Assembly: GCA_026389675.1 (NCBI GenBank)
Contig: JAPLHJ010000040.1
Span: 1 to 9,231, forward strand
Length of the DNA stretch: 9,231 nt
Direction of reading: 5' to 3'
DNA from: Chloroflexota bacterium
GTDB lineage: Bacteria; Chloroflexota; Dehalococcoidia; GIF9; UBA5629
Below the pieces are notes generated by a model. That model saw only the letters and a list, made by a program, of their open reading frames with translations, had not been told where the DNA came from and ran no database searches. Of this stretch, positions 6,676 through 9,231 are shown piece after piece; the first letter of the stretch is position 1; each line of letters starts with the position of its first letter. Position numbers and translations under genes: made by a program.

Positions 6676-6705
6676 ATTATATAATGAAGCCGTGAAGTTT
6701 GTCAG
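6676..6705 (-). promoter_or_regulatory. Promoter of the plsY operon
   Basis: On the minus strand, CTGACA (6705-6700, 5 of 6) and TATAAT (6681-6676, 6 of 6) are 18 bases apart. The predicted start, about 7 bases on near 6669, leaves only 0-3 bases before the plsY ATG. The -35 box lies inside the first codons of pyrF, and the -10 is half of the palindrome attatataat shared with the opposite promoter. Confidence 0.65.
6680..6685 (+). promoter_or_regulatory. -10 element of pyrF-dinB, sharing a palindrome with the plsY promoter
   Basis: A perfect TATAAT ends 6 bases before the pyrF GTG, so a standard start site would fall on the first base of that codon. The -35 is poor (best is TGCACT at 6655-6660, 3 of 6, spacing 19). 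The element is the plus-strand reading of the 10-bp palindrome 6676-6685. Confidence 0.5.
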
Positions 6706-7489
6706 CCGTCTCTTGGATGCCTGCCGCGGGAACCGTAGCCTGCTCTGCGTAGGGCTTGACCCCGACCCCGCCAAAATGCCGGTCAAGGACGTTTTTGAGT
6801 TCAATAAGGCGATTATAGACGCGACCGCGGACCTGGTGTGCGCCTACAAGCCCAACCTGGCCTTCTATGAGGCGCTGGGCGTGCGTGGTCTGCAGGCTTT
6901 AAAGAAAACCGTAGCCTATATCCCCAGCAATATACCTGTCATCGGCGACGCCAAGCGCGGGGATATCGGCAATACCGCAGTTGCCTATGCCCGGGCGCTC
7001 TTCGGCTATTACAAGTTCGATGCCGTTACGCTCAATCCCTATCTTGGATACGACTCGGTCAAGCCCTTCCTTGATTATAAGGATAAGGGTGTTTTTGTGC
7101 TCTGCCGCACCTCCAACAGCAGCGCCTCCGATTTCCAGGACCTGGAGGATAATTTCGGTATGAAATTTTACCAGTCCGTGGCTCTGCGTGCCAGGGATTG
7201 GAATACCGCGGGAAATGTCGGGCTGGTGGTTGGAGCTACCTGCCCGGAGGAGCTCAGGGAGATAAGGAAGCTCTGTCCGGAGATGCCACTGCTGATACCA
7301 GGCATCGGGGCGCAGGGTGGTGACCTGGAGCAGTCGGTGAGGTTTGGCATCGATGCCCATAAAGAGAATGCCGTCATCGTGGCCGCCCGCCAGGTGCTTT
7401 ACGCTTCCAAAGGTGCGGACTATGCCCGGGCCGCCCGCCAGGCTGCTGTCGAACTGCGGGACGCTATCAACCGGTACCGCGGCATTTAG
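6692..7489 (+). CDS. pyrF: Orotidine 5'-phosphate decarboxylase (long PyrF form)
   Basis: A 265-residue TIM-barrel enzyme that decarboxylates OMP to UMP, the last step of de novo pyrimidine synthesis, in the cytosol. It shows GLDPDP at 21-26, YKPNLAFYE at 52-60, the catalytic DAKRGDIGNT at 86-95 (Asp86, Lys88, Asp91), NPYLGYDS at 115-122, the phosphate-loop PGIGAQGGD at 203-211, and AARQV with Arg233. The DxKRxDIGNT signature and the length fit the longer type 2 subfamily rather than the ~230-residue E. coli type. The start is GTG; an ATG 8 bases upstream is out of frame and stops after three codons. There is no Shine-Dalgarno, and a perfect TATAAT ends 6 bases before the GTG, so a leaderless mRNA is likely. 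dinB follows 20 bases later and is probably co-transcribed. No other pyrimidine genes are in the window. Confidence 0.95.
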   Translation: MKFVSRLLDACRGNRSLLCVGLDPDPAKMPVKDVFEFNKAIIDATADLVCAYKPNLAFYEALGVRGLQALKKTVAYIPSNIPVIGDAKRGDIGNTAVAYARALFGYYKFDAVTLNPYLGYDSVKPFLDYKDKGVFVLCRTSNSSASDFQDLEDNFGMKFYQSVALRARDWNTAGNVGLVVGATCPEELREIRKLCPEMPLLIPGIGAQGGDLEQSVRFGIDAHKENAVIVAARQVLYASKGADYARAARQAAVELRDAINRYRGI

Positions 7490-7509
7490 CGGTCGACGCG
7501 GAGTAGTTG

Positions 7510-8721
7510 ATGGCTGAGATAATCAAGCCTTCCGTTCGCACCATTTTTCATATCGACCTGGATGCTTTTTTTGTCACGGTCGAGCAGGTACTGAACCCCG
7601 CGCTGCGCGGCAAGGCGGTTATAGTGGGTGGCAGGCCGGAAGGCCGGGGTGTGGTGGCAGCGGCATCCTACGAGGCGCGTAAATACGGGGTGCATTCGGC
7701 TATGCCACTCGCCAGGGCCAAACGGCTCTGTCCTCGGGCTGTTTTTCTTACCGGCAATTATCGCAAATATGTTGAGTTTTCGCACAAGTTCATGACTATA
7801 CTCGGTGACTATACCCCGTCTCTCCAGCAGGGTGGGCTGGACGAGGCCTACCTGGATGTAACGGGATGCGAGAATTACGGCTCGTGGCACGGCCTGGCCC
7901 TAAAAATGAAGCAGCGTATCACGAAGGAAACAGGCCTGGTCGCCTCCGTCGGAATTGCCCCCTGCAGGGTGGTGGCCAAGGTGGCCTCTGATCTGGGCAA
8001 GCCGGATGGCCTGATTGAGGTATTACCCGGGAAAGAGGGGGCCTTCCTCGCCACACTGCCGGTGCGGAAAATGCCCGGCGTTGGGGAAAAGACAGGCAAA
8101 GTGCTGAAAACCATGGGCATTGAGACTATCGGCCAACTGGCGGATATGCCGGATAGCCTTTTCCGCAGCCGCCTCGGCGAAGGAATGGTATGGCTGCAAC
8201 AGCATGCGCGGGGGATAGATGACAGCCCGGTGGAAGCGTACGGCGAAGCCAAGTCCATCAGCCGGGAAACAACCTTCGAAAGGGACACCATGGATAGCTC
8301 ATTCCTTAAGGCTACATTACGCTATTTCGCCGAGAAATTAGGCGCCGAATTAAGGGAAGAAGGTAAAAATGCACGGACAGTGACGCTGAAGCTCAGGTAT
8401 AGCGATTTCGAAACAGTGAACCGCAGCAGCTCGGCGCGGGAGGGTACCAACCTGGATGATGCCATTTTCCAGTCCGCGGTCCGGTTGCTGGATAAAACTT
8501 TAGGGAACCGGTTCAAGCCGGTGAGGCTCATCGGGTTGGAGGTCTCCCACTTCACCGGCGGGGAAACGCAGTTATCTTTTTTCGATGCGGAAGCTAAGCG
8601 GCTTGAACAGCTGGACAGGGCCATCGACCAGGTGCGTGATAAATACGGCTTCGACGCCATCCAGACAGGCTACACGCTTGATTTGAAGCAGAAATACGAG
8701 GGTAAGACGAGGGACAGATAA
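7510..8721 (+). CDS. dinB: DNA polymerase IV (Y-family translesion polymerase)
   Basis: A 403-residue translesion polymerase. Numbered from ATG at 7510: FHIDLDAFFVTVE at about 13-25, with catalytic Asp16 and Phe21 as the likely steric gate against ribonucleotides; YEARKYGVHSAMP at 54-66; catalytic DEAYLD starting at Asp111-Glu112; SVGIAPCRVVAKVASDLGKPDGL at about 146-168; the helix-hairpin-helix region VRKMPGVGEKTGKVL at 185-199; the little-finger domain from about 240; and QLSFF at 354-358, which fits a beta-clamp binding motif. The usual serine of (S)xDEA is glycine here (QQGGLDEAYLD). The frame also opens at TTG 7507, but GGAG at 7500-7503 sits 6 bases before the ATG and only 3 before TTG, so ATG is preferred. 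The gene follows pyrF by 20 bases. With no promoter of its own visible, it seems expressed with a housekeeping gene rather than under a damage-inducible promoter. Confidence 0.95.
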   Translation: MAEIIKPSVRTIFHIDLDAFFVTVEQVLNPALRGKAVIVGGRPEGRGVVAAASYEARKYGVHSAMPLARAKRLCPRAVFLTGNYRKYVEFSHKFMTILGDYTPSLQQGGLDEAYLDVTGCENYGSWHGLALKMKQRITKETGLVASVGIAPCRVVAKVASDLGKPDGLIEVLPGKEGAFLATLPVRKMPGVGEKTGKVLKTMGIETIGQLADMPDSLFRSRLGEGMVWLQQHARGIDDSPVEAYGEAKSISRETTFERDTMDSSFLKATLRYFAEKLGAELREEGKNARTVTLKLRYSDFETVNRSSSAREGTNLDDAIFQSAVRLLDKTLGNRFKPVRLIGLEVSHFTGGETQLSFFDAEAKRLEQLDRAIDQVRDKYGFDAIQTGYTLDLKQKYEGKTRDR

Positions 8722-8823
8722 TACTTCAAGCAGCTTTCACAGCTATTATCAATAATTAGTCAGACAGTAAGCAATGAATAAAGTAATCTTGATTAAGCGC
8801 ACTTGTCCTTATTCGATTTGTCA

Positions 8824-8852
8824 TTGAAAGACCCATAGCCTTAACCTATAAT
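8824..8852 (+). promoter_or_regulatory. Near-consensus promoter for rlmB
   Basis: TTGAAA (8824-8829, 5 of 6) and TATAAT (8847-8852, 6 of 6) are 17 bases apart, the best promoter candidate in the window. The predicted start near 8859 leaves about 15 leader bases. The rest of 8722-8823, after dinB, shows no convincing terminator, RNA gene or reading frame; only a 4-bp AGCT/AGCT hairpin lies near 8735. Confidence 0.7.
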
Positions 8853-8873
8853 ACCCAGAGAAAGCTGACAAAA

Positions 8874-9231
8874 ATGCAGATCATTGAAGGCCGCAACCCG
8901 GTAATCGAAGCGCTTAGGGCGGGCCGTCCTATAAGCAGGATCCTGATTGACAGGAATGCACAGCTGCACGGAGCGGCGGCTCAAATCGTTCAATCGGCCA
9001 AAAGCAGGGGAGTGGTGGTTGAACTGGTGGATAAGCTGGACATTGAAAGTCAGAGCCAGACCGGCGCCAGCCAGGGGGTCATAGCGTTTGCTGCAGCTAA
9101 AGAGTACGTGGACCTGGACGACCTGTTCAGTATATCGCGCGAAAGGCGGGAAGCCGCATTTTACCTGGTGCTGGATGGTATAGAAGACCCGCACAACCTG
9201 GGAGCGATATTAAGGACTGCCGAGGCCACGG
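8874..9231 (+). CDS. rlmB: TrmH/SpoU-family rRNA 2'-O-methyltransferase, N-terminal part (runs off right edge)
   Basis: 119 complete codons are visible from ATG at 8874. The opening MQIIEGRNPVIEALRAG, then ISRILIDR and TGASQGVIAFAA, is the substrate-binding domain typical of RlmB-type SPOUT enzymes. It leads into LVLDGIEDPHNLGAILRTAEATG, which is SPOUT motif 1 with the conserved Asn and Arg. RlmB methylates the ribose of G2251 in the P-loop of 23S rRNA; YacO/TrmH-like relatives can have other targets, so the exact site is inferred. The ribosome site is weak (AGAAAG about 9 bases upstream). The gene has its own strong promoter and is not obviously part of the pyrF-dinB unit. The AdoMet-binding knot and the stop lie beyond the window. 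Confidence 0.9.
   Translation, partial: MQIIEGRNPVIEALRAGRPISRILIDRNAQLHGAAAQIVQSAKSRGVVVELVDKLDIESQSQTGASQGVIAFAAAKEYVDLDDLFSISRERREAAFYLVLDGIEDPHNLGAILRTAEAT

Noticed and set aside
8730..8760. Hairpin after dinB as a terminator
   Set aside because: The stem (AGCT with AGCT) is only 4 bp and no T run follows.
8774..8827. Possible 17-codon reading frame (MNKVILIKRTCPYSICH)
   Set aside because: Very short, weak ribosome site, and it ends inside the rlmB -35 box. I see nothing to support translation.

Overview
The window is an ordinary-looking piece of bacterial chromosome, moderately GC-rich and densely packed with housekeeping genes. I see no phage, transposon, CRISPR array, rRNA or tRNA. 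The gene mix (TldD/PmbA pair, a stand-alone SWIM-type zinc-binding mini-protein, FolC, two lipid-type family 2 glycosyltransferases, PlsY, a long-form PyrF, DinB, an RlmB-type methyltransferase) and the style of the small SWIM protein remind me of Chloroflexota, perhaps Dehalococcoidia. That is an inference from memory, not a search result.

Layout. (1) 1-1635, minus strand: tldD followed directly by the start of a pmbA/tldE gene that runs off the left edge. (2) 1636-1839: a divergent promoter region with a good promoter candidate on each strand. (3) 1840-2097, plus: an 85-residue CxC...CxH protein. (4) 6666 down to 2145, minus: a four-gene run plsY - GT2 - GT2 paralogue - folC, with a 4-base overlap at its first junction and gaps of 57 and 8 bases at the next two. 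(5) 6667-6691: a 25-base divergent promoter region whose 10-bp palindrome attatataat gives a perfect TATAAT on both strands, so close to both start codons that plsY and pyrF both look leaderless. (6) 6692-8721, plus: pyrF and dinB, 20 bases apart. (7) 8722-8873: a short non-coding stretch with a near-consensus promoter, then the start of an rlmB-type gene that runs off the right edge.

The most notable observation is in the second glycosyltransferase gene. An exact 85-bp tandem duplication (3598-3682 and 3683-3767) lies inside the coding region. Because 85 is not a multiple of three, it shifts the reading frame and replaces the last 20 residues of the inferred original protein with 64 unrelated residues. 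The original tail can be reconstructed by removing one copy, and it matches the tail of the neighbouring paralogue. The shift also moves the stop codon from 55 to 8 bases before folC, which lacks a clear ribosome binding site. It is either a recent, potentially reversible mutation or an assembly error.

Functionally, PlsY makes lysophosphatidic acid and the two glycosyltransferases resemble enzymes that glycosylate lipid carriers, so the minus-strand operon may tie membrane lipid synthesis to glycolipid formation, with folC (folate polyglutamylation) as the last gene. I see no clearly undescribed multi-gene system here.
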